Shown here in pieces: positions 32,101-43,130 of a stretch of DNA of 64,000 nt. The DNA lies in the NCBI GenBank assembly GCA_015179125.1, contig WHVA01000016.1:310001-374000 (forward strand). Direction: 5' to 3'. The DNA comes from Gautieria morchelliformis. Its lineage: Eukaryota; Basidiomycota; Agaricomycetes; Gomphales; Gomphaceae. A program made the translations under genes and the position numbers. Positions within the stretch are counted from its first letter, which is position 1. Each line of letters starts with the position of its first letter. Below the pieces are notes generated by a model that was not told the origin of the DNA, did not search any database, and saw nothing but the letters and a program-made list of their open reading frames with translations.

Positions 32101-34196
32101 GGAATCAGGGACAGTGGAAGGAGGCTGAGGATCTGCAGGTTCCTGTCATAGAGACAAGGAAGAGGGTGCTTGGTGAGGAGCACCCTGAGACACTACACTC
32201 CATGGCAAGTCTTGGCAGTACCTATCAGAAGCAGGGCCGGTGGAAGGAGGCTGAGGAACTGGAGGTTCCTGTCTTGGAGACAATGAAGAGGGTGCTTGGT
32301 GAGGAGCACCCTGACACACTACACTCCATGGCAAATCTGGCCAGTACCTATCGGAATCAGGGCCGGTGGAAGGAGGCTGAGGAACTGGAGGTTCCTGTCT
32401 TGGAGACCAGAAAGAGGGTGCTTGGTGAGGAGCATCCTGACACACTACACTCCATGGCAAGTCTTGCCAGTACCTATGGGAATCAGGGACGGTGCAAGGA
32501 GGCTGAGGAGCTGGAGGTTCCTGTCTTGGAGACCAGGAAGAGGGTGCTTGGTGAGGAGCATACTGACACACTACACTCCATGGCAAGTCTTGCCTGTACC
32601 TATTGGAATCAGGGCCGGTGGAAGGAGGCTGAGGAGCTGGATGTTCCTGTCATGGAGACAAGGAAGAGGGTGCTTGGTGAGGAGCACCCTGAGACACTAT
32701 ATTCCAAGGTGAATCTTGCCTGTACCTATCGGAATCAGGGCCGGTGGAAGGAGGCTGAGGAACTGGATGTTCCTGTCTTGGAGACAAGTAAGAGGGTGCT
32801 TGGTGAGGAGCACCCTCACACACTACGTTCCAAGGTGAATCTTGCCTGTACCTATCGGAATCAGGGACGGTGGAAGGAGGCTGAGGAACTGGATGTTCCT
32901 GTCTTGGAGACAAGTAAGAGGGTGCTTGGTGAGGAGCACCCTGACACACTACGTTCCATGGCGAATCTTGCCTGTACCTATCGGAATCAGGGCCGGTGGA
33001 CGGAGGCTGAGGAGCTGGAGGTTCCTGTCTTAGAGACAAGGAAGAGGGTGCTTGGTGAGGAGCATCCAGACACACTACACTCCATGGCTAGTCTTGCCAG
33101 GACCTATGGGAATCAGGGCCAGTGGAAGGAGGCTGAGGAACTGGATGTTCCTGTCTTGGAGACAAGGAAGAGGGTGCTTGGTGAGGAGCACCCTGACACA
33201 CTAAACTCCATGGCGAATCTTGCAAGCACCTATCAGAATCAGGGCCGGTGGGAGGAGGCTGAGGAGCTGGAGGTTCCTGTCTTGGAGACAAGGAAGAGGG
33301 TGCTTGGTGAGGAGCACCCTGACACACTACATTCCATGGCAAATCTTGCCTGTACCTATTGGAATCAGGGCCGGTGGAAGGAGGCTGAGGAACTGAAGGT
33401 GCCTGTCATGGAGAGAAGGAAGAGGGTGCTTGGTGAGGAGCATCCTTACACACTACACTCCATGGCAAGTCTTGCCTGTACCTATCGGAATCAGGGCCGG
33501 TGGAAGGAGGCTGAGGAGCTGGAGGTTCCTGTCATGGAGACAAGGAAGAGGGTGCTTAGTGAGGAGCACCCTGAGACACTATGTTCCAAGGCGAATCTTG
33601 CAAGCACCTATCAGAATCAGGGCCGGTGGAAGGAGGCTGAGGTACTGGATGTTCAGGTCATGGAGACCAGGAAGAGGGTGCTTGGTGAGGAGCACCCTGA
33701 CACACTACGTTCCATGGCGAATCTTGCCTGTACCTATCGGAATCAGGGCCGGTGGACAGAGGCTGAGGAGCTGGAGGTTCCTGTCTTAGAGACAAGGAAG
33801 AGGGTGCTTGGTGAGGAGCATCCAGACACACTACACTCCATGGCAAGTCTTGCCAGGACCTATGGGAATCAGGGCCAGTGGAAGGAGGCTGAGGAACTGG
33901 ATGTTCAGGTCATGGAGACAAGGAAGAGGGTGCTTGGTGAGGAGCATCCTGACACACTACATTCCATGGCAAATCTTGGCAGCACCTATCAGAATATGGG
34001 CCAGTGGAAGGAGGCTGAGGAGCTGGAAGTTCCTGTTTTGGAGACAAGGAAGAGGGTGCTTGGTGAGGAGCATCCTGACACACTACGTTCCATGGCGAAT
34101 CTTGCCTGTACCTATCAGAATCAGGGCCAGTGGAAGGAGGCTGGTGAACTGCATGTTCTTATGTTGGAGACAAAGAAGAGGGTGTTTGGTGCATAA
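29190..34196 (+). CDS. NLR-A: patatin / NB-ARC / TPR fungal NOD-like receptor
   Basis: Exons 29190-29300, 29368-29479, 29527-29665, 29713-29940, 29990-30895, 30950-34196 give 1580 codons. The patatin-like phospholipase effector has DGGGIRGL (D75), nucleophile motif GTSTGG (S118) and DAG (D258). NB-ARC has P-loop GLGGAGKT (479-487), Walker B LLFLDNADD (D550), ITSRN, GYLALAI and an IHPLVH winged-helix motif in the MHD position. Residues 865-1578 are 17 exact 42-residue TPR repeats. Fungal NLRs of this type act in the cytoplasm in non-self recognition: repeats sense, the NTPase oligomerises, and patatin attacks lipids. An in-frame 51-nt GT-AG segment (30607-30657) may also be spliced. The stop falls inside an 18th repeat. 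The start is chosen because it is the first ATG kept in NLR-B. Confidence 0.9.
32046..34187 (+). repeat. 17 tandem 126-bp TPR-coding repeats in NLR-A
   Basis: Seventeen units of exactly 126 bp, no indels. Consensus begins GEEHPDTLHSMA and ends ETRKRVL. Differences cluster at repeat positions 6, 9, 13, 16, 19, 23, 31 and 35. Units 8-9 (from 32928) and 14-15 (from 33684) share about 235 bp with only two mismatches, including rare variants, so a block was copied six units along. Kinesin-light-chain-type TPRs form a superhelix whose concave face binds ligand. Confidence 0.95.
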
Positions 34197-34470
34197 CATT
34201 CTGATACACTATACTCTATGGAGACTCTTGCCATTACACTTGGTTAGAGCAGGGCTGATGGGAGGAAGCTGTGGAACTAGAGGTTTCTATCATAGAGGTC
34301 AAAGTAAGTGTGCTTGGTGAAAAACATCCAGGCACACTATGCTCTATAAGGAATATTGCTGCTATCTATGGGCACCTTTCAAGGAACAATCCATTGGTTC
34401 CATTTCTCATCTGCTCTGTCCTCTATTTCTCCTTGTCCCTATTCCTGATTTTCACACCTCCCCAGCCACA
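34197..34470 (+). pseudogene. decayed TPR units after the NLR-A stop
   Basis: The repeat periodicity continues past the TAA: HSDTLYSMETLAITL, then frame-shifted remnants (GCTGTGGAACTAGAGGTT; GTGCTTGGTGAAAAACATCC) to about 34380. NLR-A was therefore once longer by at least one to two repeats, and its original 3' end was lost where Rep1 begins at 34471. Confidence 0.75.
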
Positions 34471-35447
34471 TGTCATGACTCATTTATTCCTGTATCCAGT
34501 TATCTCCATTTTCCCTTCCTTCTCTTCCTCTATGTTCGCTCCATTCACTCTTCGCTGAATTCGCCAAACAGCCATTTGCTACTTGCATCATTCACCAGCA
34601 GGCACACCATCAAACACGATCGCCATCCTTTACCCAGCATGATGGTTCTTCACCGGTCCCATCATCTTCCTGACTCAACCCCTTTTTGGGTGTTCCTATG
34701 GCTGGAATACATTCGCCAGACGTCCTACCCATAGATCATATGGGATCAACCCAGCACACCAAGTGTCCGTGCAGAGTAACATGTATGCAGGTCTCAAGGC
34801 GTGTTTTCTTATATAGGTGCCTTTGTCCTCTCTCCCTCCATTGTTTCATGTTCACACTCCTCCCCTCTTCCATTGTATATGTGTTTCACCTATTTGTATC
34901 CTGACTGCGCACCCCTATCCAACCCTGACTCAAGATGGCCTCTTTCCTATTCGCTAACATCATATGAGCATTCGGTATAAGTAGTTTACACTCGCATGTA
35001 TATTCCCCAGTTCAATTATCATATGTCTATCTCGTGCAAAACTTGACCTCACTGTGACCATCATCTTGAGCCCTTTTCTATAGACTACCATCTTCGACCA
35101 GAGGAGGACTTAAGCACCACTGGTGAGTTTTTGTACTTCACCTTCACTACATTAGCCTTTGTACTATTATCGGTGCTGTCGGCAAAGGGCTCTGAAGGAG
35201 CACCTTCACAGGTTAAAGGATTGTTACTGCTTGACAACCTTTCCATGAGACCTTGTACGTTATATCGTCAAGTATCATGGGCTACTTTGCTACGACTGTA
35301 GAAGGGCGAGCTCCGTTCCGGCAGCCCTCTTACCTTCTGAACATTTATTGGTACACCTTATGTCCGAATGGCACACTTCATTGCACAAGCTATTCGGGCA
35401 TTCACTGTGTTCACTAATACATGACATTAACACCTAAAAACCAATCT
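34471..35447 (+). repeat. Rep1 copy iii followed by family Z repeat
   Basis: 34471-35073 matches Rep1 copy i (TGTCATGACTC to CTTGAGCCC). 35082-35447 matches 13066-12694 inverted (family Z). A single LTR of about 960 bp (34471-35432, TGTCATG...TTAACA) would explain both, but no target duplicate is present (CCACA left, CCTAA right), so I leave it as two adjoining repeats. Confidence 0.55.
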
Positions 35448-36021
35448 TGATACCATGCCAATCGAGGTCATTCATAAAGTCTATGTACTACGAGATAAGA
35501 ACCTATATAGTATATATTGCAAGACTAGTATTTCAAATATATTAGATTTATAGACCAACACTGATATCTATAAAACATCTGTATGACTATGTTCATCTCA
35601 GTTGAAAAGATATATTAGAATATTATAATGAGAGACTGAATATTGATAGACACTTGTGAGGATGTTCAGCTTGACAATAATGTACATTCTGCTAGGATGT
35701 ATTAGAAATCTTTTAAAATATCAACCCTAACTGAATTCAGAGTCCACCTTTTTTGAGCAATTTGTATATTGTGGATATCCTAAAATCTTTTCAATGTTCT
35801 GATATTTTAAAAATATATTTGTATGTGCTGGAACATAGTGTGTATTGAGATAACAGAGCAATTTCATATAGGATTTGGATAACTATATATAGGAAATTCT
35901 TTAGATGTATGGAGGTTAATCAAAAAGGTCATGTGATACAACATCTAGGAATATATAGTAGTATTTATAAGGAGAATAATAGATGTTATTAGAAGATTTT
36001 GTATATATTTAAACATCTTGG
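35448..36021. other. AT-rich stretch, no gene
   Basis: High AT content with many ATATAT and AATATT words. No open frame of note, no terminal repeats and no RNA gene seen. Confidence 0.5.
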
Positions 36022-37535
36022 AGATATATATACATATGAGAGAGCATTAGACTAAGGTAGAAGACACCAGGAACCAGCACCCCTTACGTGAGCTACCAGG
36101 CTAGTGCAGCTGCCTCTTGACATTCTCAATTCCACTCACCCACATCATATTTTGGCATATCTAAGTCCTAAGTGGTTTTATAAAATACCTAGCTTGAACT
36201 GGTAGGAAAGGATTTAGCCAAATTATGCATGATGGCTGAGTTATATGCCCTTGATGTAAGTGCAACCCTGGCTGGTTGTGGAGATTACACTACCACACAA
36301 CTGACAAGGGGAAATCCAAAGAGAAAAGTCTAAGGACCCCCAATGTCAGCGAGCCTGTATTATACTATGCTGTGTAGCCAGGGCCAACACTTGGCACCCG
36401 CCATCTACCCTGCATTCCCCTGACCTCCCTGACCCTTGATCAACCCTTGATGCCACCTATTACGCGAGCCACTTGACTTCCGACACTGTTCCGAGAGCGG
36501 AAGTCGGAAATTGGAGCGGAATTGGTAGGGCAGACAGAACTGGTGGAAGTTCTGCAAGAAGCGGAATCATTTCCGAAAGCGGAGTTGGAGATGGAATCCG
36601 AACCGGAAGCGGAGTCGGAAATGGAGTCTGAACTGGGTGTGGAGTCGGAACTGGAAATGGAAAACAGGGTGTCCCCTGACACTTGAAGTACATGTAAGAG
36701 AAAAAAGATTTTTTACCAAATGTTTTATTTCATCCTTTGGAACTGTTTTGGGCACTTTTAGTATTTTGCAAACTTGACATTTGGCATGTCACATGACATG
36801 ATTTGTCAGCTTTCTCAGCGCTTTGACCTTGGCTCCGATGACACATGACCATTCCGGGGGTCCTGTGACATGTGATACAGAGCAATAGTCAAACAATGGG
36901 CAGAGTGCCTTGCCCAGTAACATGTTAGCAAGTCAAATCCAAAGTAGAGTGACTATAGACAAAATTTACACAACTTCTATATATGAAAACTGATGGTCTG
37001 GCACACTTTTTTGCAAAATCAACATCCAAGTCCTTCAATTTGGCATGTCACATGATCTAAGCACTCACTTACATGAGGGGTGCTGGTTCCTGCTGTCTTC
37101 TACCTAACAATATGAAGTAATAGGTATGTGGATAGATACTTCTAACAGATATGAGTAGGAGTATTAGTATGAATATTTATAATGAGAGAGTATTAGACTA
37201 CAATATGAAGTAATAGTACTTGGATAGATATTTGGAATATATATGAGAAGGAGTATTAATAGTGTATATTAAAAGTGGGCAGAAAAAATAAGAAGATGTG
37301 TTCTCGTCAGCGGAGCGGCCGCTTGGGAGGGAAATCATGCCAGTCCAAGACTCCCAGTGCTTGGTCCCTGCTATTTTCTTCACTGCTGTCATGCAGATCT
37401 GCAAGAAGTTCACTTGCAGAGAGAAGACTTGGAGTTCTGCTTGCTGACCCAGCATCATCCACCGCCTTGGAAACTGATGACTCTGGGCTCTAAAACTGAT
37501 GTCAAATTCCAACAGTAGGTGACTTCCGAGCTGAC
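36022..37535 (+). repeat. repeat R2, copy 2
   Basis: Direct duplicate of 21091-22608, differing by scattered substitutions and small indels. It contains the same solo LTR (36255-36681) and, at its right, continues into the gene remnant without interruption. This copy preserves the empty site for R1 (CGAGCTGAC then TTACATTGC). Confidence 0.9.
36255..36681 (-). mobile_element. solo LTR of gypsy-2 family in R2 copy 2
   Basis: Same 427-bp LTR and same CTTGA duplicate (36250-36254, 36682-36686) as at 21326-21752, hence inherited through duplication of R2. The minus strand keeps part of the Ser/Asp-rich frame. Confidence 0.93.
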
Positions 37536-37973
37536 TTACATTGCATGACACTGGAGGTGTAGTATAGTGCAGGCTCAGAGTGCAAGTCTCCAACTTGCTT
37601 ACTGAGGACTCCTCAGATGGTTTGTCTGAAGAGATGTACATGGCTTGCACTTTATTTTCTTCTGTTGTCTTGTAAAAGTAGTCATAAATGAACACCTCCC
37701 CTGCCGTCCTCATTTTTGACATTTCATGGCCCAGTGTTGCTTTGTCCTCATGCTGTTTCCAGTGTAGGGCTTATTGCTCTTTCTACCCACTTCTTTCATC
37801 CTTTCTGTAGCAGCAGCAATAATTTGAGCTTCTTGTAGTGTCTGTGAAAACAGTAAGAGTTCCGCATCATTTTTCATCTCTGTGGTGGCTTCCTCATCAT
37901 AATCCTCCAGGTCATCTGACACAACTGACAAGGGGAAATCCAAAGTACATACATAAATGAACAGAATATACAA
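37198..37973 (-). pseudogene. remnant of a probable transposon-encoded gene
   Basis: Read downward from 37973: an acidic region (SDDLEDYDEEATTEMKND), helical text, then YTGNSMRTKQHWAMK, and after a one-base shift in an A-run near 37722, MRTAGEVFIYDYF followed by Ser-rich text to 37198. The YTGNS-(R/K)TK block followed by an aromatic DYF segment resembles N-terminal parts of repetitive basidiomycete transposon proteins; that resemblance is from memory and unverified. R2 copy 1 holds its 3' part only. Frameshifted, with no catalytic domain. Confidence 0.4.
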
Positions 37974-38143
37974 GAGAAGGGGTTCTCACCTGACAAGGGG
38001 AAATCTGAAGAGAAAAGTCTAAGGACCCCCAATGCGAGCAAGCCAGTATTATACTACACTAGTCCACAGCCAGGGCCAACACTTGGCACTCACCATCAAC
38101 CCTGCATTCTCCTGACCTCTCTGGCCCTTGTCTGACCCTTGAT
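37921..38143 (-). mobile_element. truncated LTR of gypsy-2 family
   Basis: Matches the 481-bp LTR form, including the duplicated GACAAGGGGAAATC block around GTGAGAA/CTTCTCAC text. It lacks the LTR end (begins at ACAACTGAC) and the TTCCG-rich start. More diverged than the gypsy-2 LTRs. Confidence 0.75.
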
Positions 38144-38429
38144 GCCCCAAATCCCAAATCACTGCCTGGAGGTGATTTGAGGATTTGGATGGATTTGTCC
38201 TACAAATCTATTTCTCAAATCAAGCAGGCACAGTGGTGCTAGGAGAGGCGACATCATTTGTAGAGGGCGTGCAGAGTGAAGACGTAGACTGTGAATGTAA
38301 TGCCTGGAGATGGTGAGCAATCAAGAGGTGGGGAATATACGAGCAGCGAGTGTGAATACGAACATGACAGAACACCAAACCACAAATACTAGCAAATATG
38401 AACCCAAATGAATAAGTAATTCGGCAAGT

Positions 38430-39055
38430 TCAGCCACCATCACACAACGAATGAACATACCCACACATCATAAACCACAGCCTCAAATCCCGCTTCGATG
38501 AAGTAGGCATGCTCCTTGCGGAGGTAAACGTTGGGGAGCTTGGGGTGGTGGGTGGGGGAGATGGAGAGGTGGAGTGGAACAAGGAAATTGGATGAAGGTG
38601 GTGCGATGAGGTGGAGGACGTTGGTGCGATGGACGTAGCAGAGTTGGTGGAGGTCAACATCCAATGTCGAGTCGAACTAGACCATCGCTGAGGCACTATG
38701 TTCCCTGCATGCGTGAGCCACCAGTTCAGCGTTGGTATCTAAGTCCCCCGGTACCGTGTTTGTCTGCGCAAACTCGCTCGTCATCACCGAAAAGGTCATC
38801 TCTGCAAAGCATCACTACACAACCTCTGCATCATTGAGACCCCCCATCGCGGCCCGTGTGCTTGCACGCTGAGCTCTCCAGACTCAGGCCAAAGGAGTTC
38901 CACACCCTGTATCTCTGGGACATAGCAAGCCGTAGTTGAGGCGGGGAGGTGTTCAATGCAGTGATCGTGTCAGCTAGCTCGAGGGGTGACAGTGTGTACT
39001 TCAAAATGTCAAACTTTATCACAGCAACTTGTCTAAGCTCAGTGTCAGGCACGTA
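38430..39055 (-). pseudogene. unidentified coding-like remnant
   Basis: Read downward: YVPDTELRQVAVIKFDILK then TLSPLELADTITALNTS, RYRVWNSFGLSLESS; then, after non-coding-looking text, TSEFAQTNTVPGDLDTNAEL, VAHACREHSASAMV, a TAG, and FDSTLDVDLHQLCYVHRT with LYLRKEHAYF-like text to about 38430. Amino-acid composition looks like a globular protein, not low complexity. I do not recognise the family. One in-frame stop and unclear joins make it a likely pseudogene. Confidence 0.35.
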
Positions 39056-39189
39056 CTGTCGGACTCACTGAGTCTGGTGCCAAGCGTGAGTGTGAGTGTG
39101 AGCGGACAAGATGTTTGAATGACTCTGATCTGACCGCATCACAGCAGTGTATGCTAACTTATACCATTTCACACCAGTGTTAGTCAGAA

Positions 39190-39270
39190 GTCTTGTGGAG
39201 CAGTTGGATAAAGTGTTGATGAGTAAGTACGTTTATCATTAGGTTGCTTGTTTGAATCTGGTTCCAGGCA
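39190..39270 (+). repeat. tRNA-derived (SINE-like) relic
   Basis: Has an A-box-like TGGAGCAGTTGG (39196-39207) and a B-box-like GTTTGAATCT (39250-39259), spaced as in a tRNA. A possible anticodon stem lies between (TGATGA pairing with TTATCA, about 39217-39238). The B box departs from GTTCGAATCC at two C-to-T sites, including its CpG. The acceptor stem does not close well, so it is not a functional tRNA gene. Confidence 0.45.
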
Positions 39271-39977
39271 TAATTTTCCGCCCTTGAATCCCTTTACAAG
39301 GACGCCTTCTAAATCGGTAAGCTGGGATGTAAGTATGTGCTTAGAATGCAAGATGGCATCTAGGTGGGTAGTGTTTTTTCTTTTGTCTTTATTTATGGCA
39401 ATAGTCATTGATAATCCAATGATTATTACTGGTATATCCCTTGGAAGACTTAATGGATAATCCTACACATATGTCAATGGAAATGAAATCCACCAAAAAA
39501 AAGGCCTTATTGCGAGTGGATAGTCCATCATGTACTGTAAGTGGATGTGGACATGGACCCCTGAGCGGCCGGTGGACTTACCATGAGAAGTATATGGTGG
39601 ATGGTCCACCATTGGACCGGTGGAGTGTCCATCTACTGGTGGTGGACCATCCACCAAAACTGGGTATGGACATCCCACTAATTTATCAGGGGGTTTGTTC
39701 CCGCAGTGTCAGGCTCACATAATTCAGGGCTGAGGGGCTTGGCTCGGCTGTTCTTTTGAAGGGATGCAACACTGAGTTAAAGATTAAAGATTCTATGTAC
39801 TTATAAGTAGCCACTTACAAGATCAGCCGAAGTCGCATATTTCAGGAGCGCTATCAGGTGGACCTCCAGACTGCACTCGATGAGGGGCAGACCGGGCGGG
39901 GCAGTTGGAGAGGACATGAGGCCTCCACCCACGTACAACGAAAAGATGCGTGCTCCACTGCATCACACACCCTAGAC
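39271..39977. other. unassigned, with a 16-bp hairpin and a CCCGCAGTG end
   Basis: A perfect 16-bp inverted repeat (39596-39611 with 39640-39655) is built of GGTGGA/TCCACC words. The right side ends at GTTCCCGCAGTG (39718), the same end as the hairpin-bearing stretch at 43362-43440. No coding signal was found. Confidence 0.45.
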
Positions 39978-40168
39978 CCTGAGCCAGACCCAGACCCAGA
40001 TCCAGAGCCACAACCAGAGCTGCAGGAGCAGGAGTCAGATGGCAACCCTCCAAGGGCCTGCCACTTAGGGTTGCCATGACTCAACTCAACTCGACTCCAC
40101 TCAAGAAGTTGTTATCTTGGCTCGACAAAAATGTTCTCAATATGGCCGGGAAGTTGGCCTGGGTCATG
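39978..40168 (-). repeat. repeat R3, copy 2
   Basis: Inverted near-copy of 26766-26960, including the CAGACCCAGACCCAGATCC patch. Its outer edge is interrupted by R1 copy A at 40169. Confidence 0.7.
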
Positions 40169-41460
40169 CAACTCAGTTCAACTTGTGACTTTAGTCACCA
40201 CTCAGCATAAGTTGCAACTTGGAAACTTGACTCAGCTTGTAGCAGCTGCTGTAGCTCTGTCAAGCAGCAAGTCGCATAGTAATTATGGATTCTTCTAGGA
40301 AAGTTAACTGCATTGTCACCTTCCAGTACAGGTACTCTGCCATCATGCCTGGTGAAAAGCGGTTGTGCTGGCATCTGTTGGCATCAGGAAAAATCTGCTC
40401 CCTCAAAAAAAGTCCGGCCAGAGCAGATAAGTGAGACAATAGCAGCTGAGAGCAGAGTGTGAGCACTGGGAATGTACCGTTTTAAGTAGCTCAATCTGCC
40501 ATAGTCTGCATAAATCAGTTAGAATAGGCTTTTGAAAGAAGCAGACCAGAGCATATTTAGAAATTTTACTGAAAGCAGATTAGAGCACCATAGAAAATAT
40601 ATTTATTACGGGCAACTCGCTACAAAGCAGATTCTCGCAGTGTCTGTCCACCACTCATCATCCATACAACAAACAGCTGTAATCACTGAAAAATGTGCAG
40701 TCTACGCAAGGGCTGTTAAGGGTGCATGCCTTTGATTAACACTGACCACTCACCATAGCCAGACAGAAGGCAGCTGCGACAAGGCACAGAGCTGTTTGTC
40801 ATGACCCATTTATTCTTGTATCAAGTTATACCCCCATTTTCCCTTTCTATCCCTTTATCTCTATGTTCACTCTGTTCGCCCTTCGCTGAATTTGCCGAAT
40901 GACCATTCACCACTTGCATCATTCTCCAGTAGTCATGCCATCAAACTCAATCAACATCCTTTACCCAGCGTGATGACTGGCCCCATCACCTTCCCGATTC
41001 AACTCCCTTTGGGTGTTCCTATGGCTGGGATGCATTCGCGGGATGTCCTACCCGTAGACCATGTGAGATCAACCCAGCAGACCAAGAATCCATGCAGGGT
41101 AACATGTATGCAGGTCTCAAGGCATGTTTTCTTACATAGGTACCTTTGTCCTCTTTCCTCTCCATCGTTTCATGTTTGCACTCTTCCTTAGTTCTATTGT
41201 ATATGTGTTTCATCTATTTGTATCCTGACTGCACACCCCTATCCAACCCTGACTCACAATGGCCTCTTTCCTATTCGCTGATATTATATGAGCATTCGGT
41301 ACAAGTAGTTTACATTTGCATGTATAGTTATGTGAATGGTTGCACCTGCTTTTGATATTTCTGCACTGATCGCAAGCTGAATGATACCGTCAACTATGAT
41401 ATGGTCAAACTAATTATGTTGAGGAAAAATGCTCACCCCTCGATGTTTGCCGATGCTTGA
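40169..41460 (+). repeat. repeat R1, copy A
   Basis: Inverted relative to 22609-23902, beginning CAACTCAGTTCAACT and ending CCGATGCTTGA. Contains Rep1 copy iv from TGTCATGACCC (40797). The minus strand at about 40400-40290 shows NRCQHNRFSPGMMAEYLYWK, related to text at 42790-42860, so a decayed gene is carried. Confidence 0.75.
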
Positions 41461-41734
41461 CTTTGTCCCCATGGTATGTCTGGGATGAGTCACCATCAGT
41501 GGCATGGTATCGGTGGGCTGTATGCATACAGGAAGTGCCTGATCACCCTGCGGCCCCAGACGTGTGTCCATATCCAAACCTGACCTGTGCATGGGTGCGG
41601 GTGCAGGTGGGCACGTCAACACCACGACTGGCTACCAGCTCGTTGCGTGCACTGGGATTGGGATATTAGGACTCAACCTGCCACATGAAGAAGCAAGGCC
41701 ACTGTCAGGAAGATTGCATGGTGCAGTGGGTGCA

Positions 41735-41990
41735 ATAGGAAGGCTCAGCGCACAGTGCGCTGGTGCCCGTCACTGGCTGCTGCTGCCAATGCATGGTCAG
41801 CGCAGTGTGTGCTGGTGGCTGGCGCTGTCAGCGCACACTCAGCACACAGTGCGCTGCTGCCCGTCCCTGGCTGCCGCTGTCAGTACATGGTCAGCACACT
41901 CTGCGCTTGTGGCTGGCGCTGTCAACGCATGGTCAGCACACTGTGCTCTGGTGCCCGTCGCTGTCAGCGCATCACCAGTGCATCCTCAAG
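41735..41990 (+). repeat. imperfect minisatellite, roughly 50-bp unit, about five copies
   Basis: Units built on GGTCAGCRCA / GTGCKCTGGTG / CCCGTCNCTGGCTGC / GCTGTCARCGCATGGTCAGC recur at about 41740, 41797, 41838, 41890 and 41929. Open in several frames only because of the repeat; I do not regard it as a gene. Confidence 0.6.
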
Positions 41991-41999
41991 GCACTATTC

Positions 42000-42443
42000 T
42001 GATTTCTGAACAATTTCCCACCTAGGAAATCTTCAGGAAATCTTTGAGATATTATGAATTTACTGCTCCCAGAAACTGACTATTTAATATAATTTCTGGG
42101 TTCTGGAAATCATAGAGAAATATCAAATTTTCACAAGATTTCTTGGCAAGATTTGCACAATTTCCTAATATGTTCCTGTACCAGAAAACTCTGATAAAAT
42201 TTAGACTTTACGCATGATTTATTTAGATAGGAAATTGTGGTGAAACTGTCAGTTTCTGGAGGCAGTTTCCTCACAATTTCCTGGGTCATATTTTTACAAT
42301 TTTTAGACAATTTCCTGAACTTTGGAAACTCTTGTAAAACATTAAATTTCCTCTAAATTTCCCGTCTTAGGAAACTCTCAAGAAACGTGGAATTTCCATA
42401 GAATTTTTCAGGGGTTTCCTGACTTGAGAAATTTTGCCATGCC
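42000..42443. mobile_element. possible foldback / CACTA-like element, AT-rich
   Basis: Dense in GGAAAT and ATTTCC words on both strands, with the right end ATGCCTCCAGTG (42431-42442) matching the right terminus of the CACTA-like element at 9590-9601. The left end (AAGGCACTATTCTGATTTC, about 42000) is only a weak match, and no 3-bp duplicate can be assigned. Related type, boundaries unsure. Confidence 0.4.
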
Positions 42444-43130
42444 TCCAGTGAGGGGATGTGGCGAGAGCAGAGAAAGAAAGAGCCCTTGCATTGCATATAT
42501 GTGGTTTTCCTTCTGTTGGGGTACTGGTACTTGTTGTGATCAATTGCTTGGGGTTTTTCTGGTGCCGAACATTTTTTTTTTCGTTGATACTTATAGTTGC
42601 TGCGCTGACCACAAGCTGAGCAAAGTCCAGGCACAGCAAAAGCTAGCAAAAGCAAAGTAGATTTTACGAAATTTTACAAATGTTAGTCCCTAAGTCACAG
42701 TCCCAGTCATTTGGATTTCATTTTTTCAAGTGGGTTTACCAAATATGCAGAATTCAGAGCAGATACTGCCCAATTAGTGCAGTTTGCAGATTTTGCATTC
42801 GACAGCGTCCGATCCCAGCCTAACCTCTTTTCACCAGGCATCATGCCTGGCATGTGGGAAGTGAGGTGGCCACTAAGGCTGATCACAGTAGAGGGTTTGG
42901 AGGTGATTTTGATGGCTTCCTTTGCTCTGGGCATGCCCAACGAGAACGTCACGCTCGATGACAGGCGGGAAGCCGCCATACAGCGCATAGTTGATGTGTT
43001 CATCTGTGGAGATGGGTTAACTAGCTCTGGGATACAGTGTGGGCCGTGGACCTATAAGGTCCAGAATTAATAGTGGAGTTAGACTTGTAATTACCTTGTA
43101 GTTAGTGCTCTTTTATGGCTTTTAAAGGAT
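42444..43130 (+). pseudogene. coding-like remnant related to text inside R1
   Basis: An open stretch at about 42711-43070 includes YAEFRADTAQLVQF, LFSPGIMPGMWEVRW, LMASFALGMPNENVTLDDRR and IQRIVDVFICGD. The LFSPGIM block resembles RFSPGMM inside R1 (40290-40400 minus), so both derive from one repeated gene. No domain recognised, and the upstream 42444-42700 shows nothing else. Confidence 0.35.

Noticed and set aside
32296..33846. Several plus- and minus-strand frames of 60-146 codons over the TPR region
   Set aside because: Shadow frames created by the 126-bp repeat (a multiple of three keeps any stop-free frame open).
34471..35432. Single 960-bp solo LTR
   Set aside because: TG start and CA end exist, but no 4-6 bp target duplicate, and its halves occur separately elsewhere, so the unit is unproven.
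41735..42009. Three overlapping frames of 79-153 codons in the minisatellite
   Set aside because: All three frames are open because of the tandem repeat; no protein signature.
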